Shown here: positions 6,862-15,116 of the stretch, piece after piece
Layout: each line of letters opens with the position of its first letter
How positions within the stretch are numbered: position 1 is the first letter of the stretch
Assembly: GCF_039503195.1 (NCBI RefSeq)
Contig: NZ_JBCJKP010000001.1
Coordinates: forward strand, 10,044,001-10,108,000
Source: Streptomyces mirabilis
GTDB taxonomy: Bacteria; Actinomycetota; Actinomycetes; Streptomycetales; Streptomycetaceae
Reading direction: 5' to 3'
DNA: 64,000 nt
The notes under the pieces: generated by a model
The model's input: the letters and a program-made list of their open reading frames with translations, nothing else
Told to the model about the DNA's origin: nothing
The model's database searches: none
Translations under genes and position numbers: made by a program

Positions 6862-9108
6862 TTACGGGTAGTTGGTGAGGTACGCGACGTTGGTGCCGGA
6901 GTTGGACGGTCCTCCCGTGCTGTTGATGATGTGGCTGATGGTGCCGACACCACCCAGCGAGACGGTCACCATGTCGTGGAACCTGACCCCTGACACGCTC
7001 GGCACCTCGAAGGCGTGATCGGCGACCACGCTCGAGTTGGTGCTGAAGTAGCAGTAGCTGCCCAGACCCCACGCCTCGTGGCTGGTGACGGACGAGGCGA
7101 CCTTGTAGGCGGGGTAGCCCTTCCCGCTGCCGTTCATCCAGGAGGCCTGGTTCGGCGGGTCGTAGGGCATCTCGTTCTGGAAGAAGTACGTTCGGCCACC
7201 GTTGCCGTTCCAGGTGACCTGAGTCTTCTGGTAGTGCTCGACGAACAGGCCGTACGCGGTCACGTTGTTGCCGTTGACGGTCAGGCCGTTGTCCGCCGTG
7301 TTGGTCGTCCAGCCGACCGTTCCGGAGTTGCCGTGGTCGGCCCGCCAGATCCAGGTGTGGTCGATGATCGTGTCGGCGCTGTTGATCACCAGCGAGTTGG
7401 TCGCCTTGCCGACGGTGGCGCCGCCGATCCGGATGAAGACGTCGGACAGCTGCGTCGGGTCGGCCGCGTGGGTGGCGGACGATCCGGACGGGCCGATCTG
7501 CATCAGCGTCGTGGAGTTGGTGGTGCCCGCGTCGATCAGCAGGCCCGCCAGCTGGATACCGTCCACGTCGGCGGTGGTGACGGCGGTGATCCCGCCGTCC
7601 GGCACGAAGGTGGCCAGGCCCATGCCCAGCACCACCGTGTCGGGGCGCGTGATGTTGATCGTCTGATTGAGGTGGTAGACGCCGGGGGTGACCAGCAGGT
7701 TCTTGCCCGCCGCGAGGGCCGAGTTCATGTCGGCCGCGGTGGCGCCGGGCTTGACGATGTAGAACTGGTCGATCGGCAGGGACTTGCCCGCCGGGGTCTT
7801 CCCGCTCCACGTGGTGCCGACGGCGTTGGACTGCAGTCCGGGCACGAACACCTGGTAGGCGCCCGCGCTGTCGACGTACAGGAACGGCTTCTCGCGGATC
7901 GTCGGCGCGCTGGCGACGTTGGTGTACGTCGGGAAGGACTGGGCGGGCGCTCCCTGGTCGCCGACGAAGACCATGTTCCAGTTGGAGCCGGACCAACTGC
8001 CCATCTGGGAGTTCCGGGTGAGGAACTGCTGCTGGGTGCCGGACTGGATCTGTCCGTCGACCTTGGTGTCGGAGATGAAGCCGCCGCTGGACCAGCCACC
8101 GTCGTCCAGCGCGAGGTTGCCGCGCACGTGCATGCGCCGGTACGGGGCGGCCTGGGAGACGGCCCAGCGGTCGGTGCCGCCCGTGGGGTTGACCGACAGG
8201 TTCTCGGCGTCGCGCCAGAAGTTCTGGGTGGCGTTGCCCTGGAACCAGTCGGCCTCCGCGTGCACGGAACCGTTGATGGTCACGTCGTCCGGGGAGAAGC
8301 CGAGGCCTGCGACCTGCGTGTAGAAGCCGACGTTGGCGTTCGCGCTGTAGGTGCCCGGCTTGAACAGCAGGGCCTGGCGGGCCGAGCCGAACTGGTTGGT
8401 CTCCTGCTGGGAGAAGACCGAGTCCAGCTTGGACTGGATGCCGGCCGCCGACATCGACGGGTCGAACACCGTCACGTTGGGACCGAAGTCCGGAGTGCCC
8501 GGCGGGTTCGTCGTGCCGCCCCCCAGAGTGAAGGACTGCGCGGCGGTGCCGTTGCAGGTGTACTGCGCCAGCTGCACGCTGTCCGCGGTGGAGGCGCTCG
8601 GGACGTCCAGACACTTCCCGCTGTTGCGGTTGACGAAGTGGTAGGCGCCGTCGGCCTCGGCGACGGGCAGCCACTGCTGGTTGTTCCCGCTGGAGTACGT
8701 CCACAGCTGGACGGGCGCGGAGTCAGCGGTGGAGACGTCGGTGACGTCCCACGCCTTTGTGGCGTCCAGGTTGCTGTTCACCCGGTAGTAGCCGCCGCTG
8801 GTGGCCACCAACTGCCAGTTCTGCGCGGTGCTTCCGTTGCACGCGTACTGCTGAACGGCGGTGCCGTCGGCACTCGCGGCCGAGCGGGCGTCGACGCACT
8901 TGCCGCTGCCCTTGTTGACCACGGTGGTGTAGCCGGTCGGCAGGGCGGCGGCCGTCGCGGTCTGCGCGCTCGCCGAGTCCTGGGAGGCGAATTCGATGCC
9001 GGACGCGGTGGTCGCCACGAGCGCGAACACGGTCAGAACCTTCGGTATCCGGTGGCGACCGGACTGTCTCTGCCGTCTGAGCACGGATCTCGGCACGGAT
9101 CTGGGCAC
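6862..9108 (-). CDS. Secreted lectin plus right-handed beta-helix protein
   Basis: The protein has 748 aa. A signal-like segment (VLTVFALVATTASGIEFA) follows a basic N-terminus. Residues about 60-190 form one ricin-type beta-trefoil lectin (CVDARS, WDVTDVST, NNQQWLPV, AAQSFTL). Residues about 205-748 resemble the pectate-lyase-like beta-helix of GH55-type and related proteins, with PDFGPNVTVFDPSMSAAGIQ, ALLFKPGTYSANANVGFY and IIDHTWIWRADHG. Genes of this kind are often annotated in streptomycetes as adenylyl cyclase or factor 5/8 protein; I see no basis for a cyclase call. A carbohydrate-active role is likely but the reaction is unknown. The start codon lies in a 12-bp triplication (see 9081-9116). 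Confidence 0.75.
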   Translation of the reverse strand: MPRSVPRSVLRRQRQSGRHRIPKVLTVFALVATTASGIEFASQDSASAQTATAAALPTGYTTVVNKGSGKCVDARSAASADGTAVQQYACNGSTAQNWQLVATSGGYYRVNSNLDATKAWDVTDVSTADSAPVQLWTYSSGNNQQWLPVAEADGAYHFVNRNSGKCLDVPSASTADSVQLAQYTCNGTAAQSFTLGGGTTNPPGTPDFGPNVTVFDPSMSAAGIQSKLDSVFSQQETNQFGSARQALLFKPGTYSANANVGFYTQVAGLGFSPDDVTINGSVHAEADWFQGNATQNFWRDAENLSVNPTGGTDRWAVSQAAPYRRMHVRGNLALDDGGWSSGGFISDTKVDGQIQSGTQQQFLTRNSQMGSWSGSNWNMVFVGDQGAPAQSFPTYTNVASAPTIREKPFLYVDSAGAYQVFVPGLQSNAVGTTWSGKTPAGKSLPIDQFYIVKPGATAADMNSALAAGKNLLVTPGVYHLNQTINITRPDTVVLGMGLATFVPDGGITAVTTADVDGIQLAGLLIDAGTTNSTTLMQIGPSGSSATHAADPTQLSDVFIRIGGATVGKATNSLVINSADTIIDHTWIWRADHGNSGTVGWTTNTADNGLTVNGNNVTAYGLFVEHYQKTQVTWNGNGGRTYFFQNEMPYDPPNQASWMNGSGKGYPAYKVASSVTSHEAWGLGSYCYFSTNSSVVADHAFEVPSVSGVRFHDMVTVSLGGVGTISHIINSTGGPSNSGTNVAYLTNYP

Positions 9109-9116
9109 GGATCTCT
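9081..9116 (-). repeat. Three 12-bp tandem repeats carrying three in-frame GTG start codons
   Basis: The plus-strand unit GCACGGATCTSK occurs three times without gaps. On the coding strand each copy reads as ..ATCCGTGC.., so it supplies three GTG codons in the same frame 12 nt apart (residues 1, 5 and 9, MPRSVPRSVLRR). Only the first has the AGGAGA element close upstream. The repeat extends the basic N-region of the signal peptide. Confidence 0.8.
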
Positions 9117-9156
9117 CCTGTGGTGATGGGGGGTGGGGGAGTGCGGAGTGTGTCCG

Positions 9157-10545
9157 TCAGCCGGTGTACTTGGCGAAGATGCTGGTGAACTGCCAGTTGC
9201 TCTGGGCCACTCCGGAGCAGGTGTCGTCGTTCGGGTAGCTGCCCGGGCAGGGACGGTCACGGTTGGCCGACCAGAACGTCAGCCGCGCGAGGTGGTGCGT
9301 CTGCGCGTAGCCGAGGATGGTCTGGAAGTCGGCGGTGGTGACTGTCTCGTTGTCGTCGGTGATGCCGTTCATGGAGGAGATGCCCATGTCCCGGTACGCC
9401 TGGTCGTCGCTGTAGCCGTACGCGTTCTTCAGCGCGGTCCTGAGGCCCTCCGCGGCCCGCTGGGTCAGCGTGCCCATGTTCTGGCCGGCGCCGCCGAAGT
9501 CGAACGGCATGATCGTCCAGGCGTCCACGGTCAGCCCGGACGCCGCGGCCCGGTTGATCAGGCCGGTGTCGGGGCCGCTCTGCCCGGTGCCGATGGTGAC
9601 GTACACCTTCATGCCCGGGTTGTTGGCCTTGACGGTCTTGAGCGCGTCCACGGTGCGCTGCTGGACCGTCGTGTTGCTGTAGGCGTCGGCCTCGATGTCG
9701 ATGTCGATCGCCTTGAGCCCGTACGCGTTGATGACCTTCTGGTACGCGGCGGCCAGTTCTCCGGCGCTGGAGCAGGAGCTCTCCAGCTTGTTGCCGCTGT
9801 AGCCGCCGAAGGAGGGGACGACGTCGCCGCCGGCCGAGCGCACGGTGTTGATGGTCTGCTGGTCGACGCCGCCGGTCAGCGCGCGGCCGCCGTCCCACTG
9901 CGGGTTGCAGTAGCCGTTGCTGAGGACGAAGGCCAGTGTGAACCACTTGACGCCGGTGGCGTTCATGACGGTGGTGGGGCTCGGCGGGTTGCCCCAGCCG
10001 TTGTAGAGGTAGGGGGCGACGGCCATCGGCGCGGAGGGGGGCGTGCCTCCGCCGTCGGCGGCGGGCGCGGTCCACTTCTGGTTGGCGGCGCCGGTACAGG
10101 TCCAGATCTGGATCGGCGTGCCGTTGGCCGAGGTGTTGCCGGTGACGTCGGCACACTTGTTCGCCTGCGGATTGACGAGGTCGCGGGCGGTGGAGACCGT
10201 CCACTTCTGGTTGGCGCCGCCCGTACACTCCCACAGCTGGAGCTTGGCCCCGTCCGCGGTCGAGTTCCCGGTGACGTCAAGACACTTGCCGAGGGCCCGT
10301 ACGGTTCCGTCGGAGCCGACGGTCCACTGCTGGGCGGTGGTGCCGTTGCAGTCGTAGAGCTGAACGGCCGTGCCGTTCGCGGAGTTCGCGCCGGCCACGT
10401 CCAGGCACTTGCCCGCGAGTCCGGTGATGGTCCCGGTGGCGGCGGAGGCGGGGGAGACGCTCAGGGTGCCGGCGGAGAGAGCGAACACCGCCGTGGTCAG
10501 AGTGGCGCGCAGCACGGTGGAGCGCGTGAGGGATTGTCTTGCCAT
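9157..10545 (-). CDS. Secreted GH18 chitinase-like protein with N-terminal ricin-type lectin
   Basis: The protein has 462 aa and starts at the ATG at 10545 (a TTG one codon earlier is less likely), with GAAGGG upstream. A Sec signal (VLRATLTTAVFALSAGTLSVSPASA) is followed by a CBM13 beta-trefoil (residues about 38-160, with CLDVAGANSANGTAVQLYDC and repeated QKWT). A GH18-like TIM barrel covers residues about 172-462. The catalytic DxxDxDxE signature appears in shortened form as KAIDIDIEADA near residue 270. It probably hydrolyses or binds chitin or GlcNAc-containing glycans outside the cell. The upstream promoter carries a chitinase-type repeat, supporting the assignment. Confidence 0.85.
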   Translation of the reverse strand: MARQSLTRSTVLRATLTTAVFALSAGTLSVSPASAATGTITGLAGKCLDVAGANSANGTAVQLYDCNGTTAQQWTVGSDGTVRALGKCLDVTGNSTADGAKLQLWECTGGANQKWTVSTARDLVNPQANKCADVTGNTSANGTPIQIWTCTGAANQKWTAPAADGGGTPPSAPMAVAPYLYNGWGNPPSPTTVMNATGVKWFTLAFVLSNGYCNPQWDGGRALTGGVDQQTINTVRSAGGDVVPSFGGYSGNKLESSCSSAGELAAAYQKVINAYGLKAIDIDIEADAYSNTTVQQRTVDALKTVKANNPGMKVYVTIGTGQSGPDTGLINRAAASGLTVDAWTIMPFDFGGAGQNMGTLTQRAAEGLRTALKNAYGYSDDQAYRDMGISSMNGITDDNETVTTADFQTILGYAQTHHLARLTFWSANRDRPCPGSYPNDDTCSGVAQSNWQFTSIFAKYTG

Positions 10546-10635
10546 CAAGGGTCACAGCCCTTCGGGGAGGCTGACAGTGGGGGGCGTTCATATCCGTGAA
10601 TGTTGAGTGCATTCATGGAGCTGTAGTGATCGGTG

Positions 10636-10664
10636 AACCTAAAGGTCTGAACCAAACTCGTCAA
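10636..10664 (-). promoter_or_regulatory. Promoter of the GH18 gene with DasR/chitinase-type repeat in the spacer
   Basis: On the minus strand there is TTGACG (10659-10664), a 17-nt spacer and TAGGTT (10636-10641), a good vegetative promoter. The spacer contains TGGTTCAGACCT (10643-10654), 10 of 12 bases identical to the TGGTCTAGACCT repeat known from streptomycete chitinase promoters and DasR sites. The start codon is about 90 nt downstream. It is positioned to block RNA polymerase, consistent with GlcNAc-responsive repression. Confidence 0.65.
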
Positions 10665-10741
10665 GAGATGAAGCAAAGCAGGCTTCGAATTGACCTGCGT
10701 TCGCAAGGAGTTGAACGCGTCGACCATCCCGGGGACAGCAA

Positions 10742-10776
10742 ACAGCCGAGGCTCCGCCGTGCGGAACCTCGGCTGT
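10742..10776 (-). terminator. Hairpin terminator of the membrane-protein gene
   Basis: A perfect 10-bp inverted repeat, ACAGCCGAGG and CCTCGGCTGT, has a 15-nt loop that itself contains a CCGC/GCGG stem. It lies 42 nt beyond the stop of the minus-strand gene at 10819. Confidence 0.7.
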
Positions 10777-10818
10777 GCGGGCAGCGGTTGTGTGGAGCCC
10801 GCTTGTGGCGGCCTCGGG

Positions 10819-11337
10819 TCAGTTGCCCTGACTCTGCGCGGTCTTCGAGTAGGCGTCGTGCCAGGCCGCCTTGGCGCCCGAGTCGCCGATGCGGTACACG
10901 TCCACCACGGAGCCTGTCGCCACGACGAGGGACAGCACGACCGCGGCGGCCCGTATCGGCGCGGACGTCAGACGGATCGCCGGACCCTGGGTGTCTCCCT
11001 CGCCGGGGGCGGTGCGTCGGGCCGCCCACCACAGGGCCGAGGACAGCACGAACAGGCCGAGGGCCCATGGCAGCAGACCGTCGCCGAGCTGGGCGTGTCG
11101 CTCCACCAGGGACGAGCTGTCGACGTGCCTCTCCAGCCACTCTCCCGCCTGCGTGGTGAGAGGCACGCTCACCAGCGCCACGAGCGCGAGCACCGGCGGC
11201 AGGACGCCGAGGCGCCGCGCGAGGTGCGGCCAGATCGCGCAGACGACGAGCGCCAGTGCGCTCAGCGGTACGAGGACGACGACGATGTGCACGAACAGGA
11301 CGTGTGCGGGCAGGCCGTTGACAATGCTGGGGCTCAT
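10819..11337 (-). CDS. Multi-pass membrane protein, DUF2231-like
   Basis: The protein has 172 aa. I place the start at the ATG at 11337 (MSPSIVNGLPAHVLFVHIVV), preceded by GGAGA at 8 nt; the longer frame has no ribosome-binding site. Four hydrophobic helices are visible (residues about 8-30, 42-62, 90-110 and 132-150). The N-terminal LPAHVLFVHIVVVLVPLSAL pattern is typical of DUF2231-type predicted membrane proteins, which often bind haem or have unknown function. A strong terminator follows. Confidence 0.7.
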   Translation of the reverse strand: MSPSIVNGLPAHVLFVHIVVVLVPLSALALVVCAIWPHLARRLGVLPPVLALVALVSVPLTTQAGEWLERHVDSSSLVERHAQLGDGLLPWALGLFVLSSALWWAARRTAPGEGDTQGPAIRLTSAPIRAAAVVLSLVVATGSVVDVYRIGDSGAKAAWHDAYSKTAQSQGN

Positions 11338-11551
11338 CAGGCTTGTCTCCTGGAGACGCTCGGTCGCGAAGTGGGGGGTGTTCAGGGGCGGCGGTGATGA
11401 TCGCCCGGCGCCCGGCGCCTCGCAGCCTGGCACAGGAACTTCTCAGCTTCTTCTGAGGCGGCAGTGTGTGGGAGTGGGCGCCGGTACTGTGACCGCTTGC
11501 CGTCCCCATTGACGCCGACAGGCGTTCCTCACACCCCGCGGTGCCCTCCTG

Positions 11552-12208
11552 ATGACCAACCGTGTCCCGCGCCTTCCCCGCCGCGACGCCATGATGGATC
11601 CCGATCGACTCGTCACCTTCGGCGACGCGGTGATCGCGATCACCATCACGCTGCTCGCGCTCGACATCACCGTTCCCGAGGGACTGGCCGACGGCGAGGT
11701 CGGAGCCGCGCTGAGGGACGCCCTGCCCAAGTTCGGGGCGTATCTGCTGAGCTTCGCCGTCATCGGCGCCCTGTGGCTGGGCCAGCACGCGCTCTTCCGG
11801 CAGATCGCCGCGCTCGACAACTGGCTGCTCCGCCTCTATCTCGGTCTGCTCGCCGTCGTGGCCGCGCTCCCGTTCCCCACGCGTCTCATCAGCGAGTACG
11901 GCAACACCGCCGTGGCCACCTCGGTCTACGCGGCGACGATCGTCCTCGCCGTCGGTCTGCTCACCGCCATGTTCGCCCGCCTGTGGGCCAGTCCGGTCCT
12001 GGCCAAGCCGACCGTGCCCCCCGCGCAGATCAGGCAGTCGGTCCTGAGGGGCCTCCTGACCCTCCTCGTCTTCGCCGGCTCGATTCCTGTGTCGCTCGCC
12101 TCGCCGACGGCCGCCAAGTACTGGTGGCTCCTCACGGTTCCCGCGCGTCTGCTCTTCCGGGAGACGTGTACGCCCGACCACGAGCAACTGACCGCAGCCG
12201 TCGAGTGA
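11552..12208 (+). CDS. TMEM175-family (DUF1211) predicted potassium channel
   Basis: The protein has 218 aa from the ATG at 11552; ATGs at 11591 and 11594 are possible shorter starts, and none has a clear ribosome-binding site. The RLVTFGDAVIAITITLLALDI motif matches the FSDxxxAI pore signature of the first helix of TMEM175 channels, with Gly in place of Ser. Six transmembrane helices fit the hydrophobic blocks. Bacterial TMEM175 proteins form tetrameric K+ channels in the cell membrane. Function here is inferred from family alone. Confidence 0.85.
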   Translation: MTNRVPRLPRRDAMMDPDRLVTFGDAVIAITITLLALDITVPEGLADGEVGAALRDALPKFGAYLLSFAVIGALWLGQHALFRQIAALDNWLLRLYLGLLAVVAALPFPTRLISEYGNTAVATSVYAATIVLAVGLLTAMFARLWASPVLAKPTVPPAQIRQSVLRGLLTLLVFAGSIPVSLASPTAAKYWWLLTVPARLLFRETCTPDHEQLTAAVE

Positions 12209-12235
12209 GACCGCCGCGCCTCGCGGGACCGGACA

Positions 12236-13981
12236 TCAGGGGAAGAGCCGGTTGAGGAGGGCCGTGCCGAAGACCCGGTGAGGATCGAGCCGGTCCAGGA
12301 CGGCGGCCGCCTCGTCCCAGCCCGGGCCCACGCCGTCCCGGAAGGAGGCGGGCACCGCGGTGCCCAGCACCTCCTCGTCGTCCCATGCGGCCTCGTCCGT
12401 ATAGCCCCAGCCCTTGGACCACTCGACGCGGGTGAGGGCGTACCCGCCGTCGTACGTCGTCAGCAGGAAGCGCTCCAACTCCCGGTAGAACGCCTCCGCG
12501 TCGGGCGTCCCGGGCAGTGTCAGCACGTCCAGCCACACGGCCGTGTCCCATTCGGGGTGGTCGGCGCGAGGGCGCAGCGCGGACAGCAGTGGCGCACGGG
12601 CGCCCGCCGAGTCGGCCTCGGACGGGTGGTCGAGGCCGGTCACCCTGATTTCCACCTGGCCGTTGACGGGGTGGCGACCCTGGGCGGCGTAGGCGGTGAG
12701 GCGCTCGCGGAAGAAGGCCGTGAACTCGGCGATGACGCGCTGCACTTCGGCACGCGAGGTGAGCACCGCGTACCCGTTGGCGGTCACCCGCAGTGTGGTG
12801 GGTCTGATGTAGAGCAGCGTGTTCTTCGACGGCCCCCAGAGGTCGGCCGACAGGGTGGCGGTCAGTCCCACGGCCGCCGCGGTGAGCTGCGCGGCGCCCA
12901 GGAGCGGGGCCAGATACCAGGCCGCGTCGGCCACCATGCGGCCGGCGAGATCGGCGACGACGGCGGGGATGTTGTCCGAGAAGGGGTAGTTGTACGGCGA
13001 CCCCACGCGGCGGGAGGCCGGCGGCCGGGTGGGGGCGACACTCCAGACCTTCAGCCAGGGGTGCTCGGTGAACGCGAACCAGATCGCCTCCGCACGCCCC
13101 GACTCGTCCAGGAAGCTCGCGAAGGTGCGCCGGCCCTCGGGGTCGCCCGGCGCCGCGAAGAGTTCGGCGGCCGGGATGTCGGTCCGGCTGACGCAGCGCA
13201 GATGGGTGTTGGCGCCCACGCGCAGCGACACCTCGGTGACCAGAGCGCGGCCGAGATGCGTGAGGAGCGCCGCACCGTCGGGGTCGTCCCTTGCGTACGT
13301 CCGCAGGACATAGGCGTCGCTGTCCGCGTCCCACACCACCGCCGTGAGGGACAGGACGAGATTGCTGAGCGAGCCGTAGGTGTGCCCGGGCAGTCTGCTC
13401 TCGCCGTGGGCCGGAACGGCCGTACCGTGGGCGTCGATGGCCAGGGCGCCGCCGAGCGTCAGGTCGCCGGGCGCGGGCGCAGCCGTGAGGCCGAGGCCGT
13501 GGTCCTCCAGGTGACCGAGCAACGCTTCCAGCGTGACTCCGGCACCGGCTCGTACGACGGCGGGGTCGGTGGACTCCAGGGACACACCGGTGAGATGTCG
13601 GGCGGTGTCGACCAGCAGCACGGGAGCGCCCGCCTCGGTCCCCGTGGGGATCGTCAGCGGTGACCAGCCGTGGGAACTGCCCCGGGCGCGCACCGACCAG
13701 CCCTGCCTCCAGGCCCAGTTGACCACGGCGACCACCTGGCCCTGGTCGGCCGGGGCGCAGGCCCACAGCCCTGTGGCGGTGATCTCGCCGACCCAGTTGC
13801 GGTACGCCGACCGGTAGACGTCGACACCCTCGGGGAAACCGGGAAGCTCCTGCGCCGCGGCGGCGCGGTCCGGCAGCGCGAGCGGCAGCAGCGCGGTGAG
13901 CGAGGCCGCGCTCAGCAGGAACCCCCGGCGGGACCAGGGGGTGTGCCCTTCACTTTCTAAATGGTCGGTCACGCGGATCAC
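12236..13981 (-). CDS. Exported FAD-binding oxidase with cholesterol-oxidase-type substrate domain
   Basis: The protein has 581 aa. A twin-arginine signal is clear (SRRGFLLSAASLTALLPLAL, residues 17-36). The FAD-binding PCMH half follows, with RARGSSHGWSPL; His104 is the likely site of covalent FAD attachment by analogy to the vanillyl-alcohol-oxidase-type cholesterol oxidase of Brevibacterium (BCO2). The C-terminal half resembles the cholesterol-oxidase substrate-binding domain, with VEWSKGWGYTDEAAWDD near the end. It could oxidise a sterol or another bulky alcohol with O2. The start is uncertain (GTG 13981 or GTG 13972). It is divergent from an aldo/keto reductase. Confidence 0.8.
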   Translation of the reverse strand: MIRVTDHLESEGHTPWSRRGFLLSAASLTALLPLALPDRAAAAQELPGFPEGVDVYRSAYRNWVGEITATGLWACAPADQGQVVAVVNWAWRQGWSVRARGSSHGWSPLTIPTGTEAGAPVLLVDTARHLTGVSLESTDPAVVRAGAGVTLEALLGHLEDHGLGLTAAPAPGDLTLGGALAIDAHGTAVPAHGESRLPGHTYGSLSNLVLSLTAVVWDADSDAYVLRTYARDDPDGAALLTHLGRALVTEVSLRVGANTHLRCVSRTDIPAAELFAAPGDPEGRRTFASFLDESGRAEAIWFAFTEHPWLKVWSVAPTRPPASRRVGSPYNYPFSDNIPAVVADLAGRMVADAAWYLAPLLGAAQLTAAAVGLTATLSADLWGPSKNTLLYIRPTTLRVTANGYAVLTSRAEVQRVIAEFTAFFRERLTAYAAQGRHPVNGQVEIRVTGLDHPSEADSAGARAPLLSALRPRADHPEWDTAVWLDVLTLPGTPDAEAFYRELERFLLTTYDGGYALTRVEWSKGWGYTDEAAWDDEEVLGTAVPASFRDGVGPGWDEAAAVLDRLDPHRVFGTALLNRLFP

Positions 13982-14022
13982 GGTAGGTGACCGTTGACAC
14001 GCATCACCTGTCCGTCACAACG

Positions 14023-14042
14023 ATTCATCCATGTGGGTGAAT
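14023..14042. promoter_or_regulatory. Inverted repeat between divergent oxidase and aldo/keto reductase genes
   Basis: ATTCATCC-ATGT-GGGTGAAT is a 20-nt near-perfect palindrome with one mismatch pair. It lies midway in the 151-nt divergent intergenic region, just after a TTGACA at 13994-13999. It is a plausible operator; no regulator gene is adjacent. Confidence 0.45.
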
Positions 14043-14132
14043 GACACACTGTTGCGTCCGCCTGGGGGGCGAGGGCGGGCGCGGGCGGGGTGGGCGTCCT
14101 GCGCGGGCGGGCGGAGATGTCAGACTGACGGC

Positions 14133-15116
14133 ATGGACGAGCGTGAATTCGGCAGGTCAGGCCAGAAGGCATCAGTCATCGGTCTCGGTACGTGGCAGCT
14201 CGGCGCCGACTGGGGCGACGTGAGCGACGCGGACGCCAAGGCGGTGCTGGAGACGGCGGCGGAGTCGGGGGTGACGTTCTTCGACACCGCTGACGTGTAC
14301 GGCGACGGGCGCAGCGAGCAGACGATCGCGTCCTTCCTCAGTGGCCGCCCCGACCTGCACGTGATGGTGGCGACGAAGATGGGTCGCCGGGTCGACCAGA
14401 TTCCGCAGAACTACGTCCTCGACAACTTCCGCGCGTGGAACGACCGTTCCCGGCGCAACCTCGGCGTCGACCGCGTCGACCTGGTGCAGCTGCACTGCCC
14501 GCCGACCCCTGTCTACTCGTCGGACGAGGTGTTCGACGCGCTGGACACGCTGGTCGAGGAGGAACGGATCGCCGCGTACGGGGTGAGTGTCGAGACGTGT
14601 GACGAGGCGCTGACCGCGATCGCGCGGCCGAACGTGGCGAGCGTGCAGATCATCCTGAACCCGTTCCGCATGAAGCCCCTGCGGCAGGTCCTGCCGGCGG
14701 CGCGAGAGGCAGGCGTCGCGATCATCGCCCGCGTTCCGCTGGCCTCCGGGCTGCTCTCCGGAAAGTACACGAAGGACACGGTGTTCGCGGCGGACGACCA
14801 CCGGACGTACAACCGTCACGGGGAGTCCTTCGACCAGGGCGAGACCTTCTCGGGCGTCGACTTCGTGACCGGCGTCGAGGCGGCGGCCGAGTTCGCCGCG
14901 CTCGCCCCGGAGGGCGTCACCCCGGCCCAGCTGGCGCTGCGCTGGATCATTCAGCAGCCCGGAGTGACCACGGTGATCCCGGGCGCCCGCTCGCCCGAAC
15001 AGGCCCACGCCAACGCCGCCGCCGCGAAGCTGTCGGCGCTGCCGACGGAGACGCTGGACGCGATCGAGGAACTCTACGACCGACGGATCAAGGAGCAGGT
15101 GGAGGGCCGCTGGTAG
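14133..15116 (+). CDS. Aldo/keto reductase
   Basis: The protein has 327 aa, from the ATG at 14133. The (beta/alpha)8 AKR fold is clear from FGRSGQKASVIGLGTWQLG at the start and PGVTTVIPGARSPEQ near the end. The catalytic tetrad is visible as Asp51 and Tyr56 (FFDTADVYG), Lys82 (VATKMG) and His121 (VQLHCPP). It would reduce a carbonyl with NADPH in the cytoplasm. The substrate is unknown. The long in-frame extension upstream of 14133 is GC-rich noise. No obvious Shine-Dalgarno precedes the start. Confidence 0.9.
   Translation: MDEREFGRSGQKASVIGLGTWQLGADWGDVSDADAKAVLETAAESGVTFFDTADVYGDGRSEQTIASFLSGRPDLHVMVATKMGRRVDQIPQNYVLDNFRAWNDRSRRNLGVDRVDLVQLHCPPTPVYSSDEVFDALDTLVEEERIAAYGVSVETCDEALTAIARPNVASVQIILNPFRMKPLRQVLPAAREAGVAIIARVPLASGLLSGKYTKDTVFAADDHRTYNRHGESFDQGETFSGVDFVTGVEAAAEFAALAPEGVTPAQLALRWIIQQPGVTTVIPGARSPEQAHANAAAAKLSALPTETLDAIEELYDRRIKEQVEGRW

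Noticed and set aside
6862..9108. Adenylyl cyclase annotation often given to such proteins
   Set aside because: No cyclase motifs are visible; the sequence shows a lectin domain and a beta-helix.
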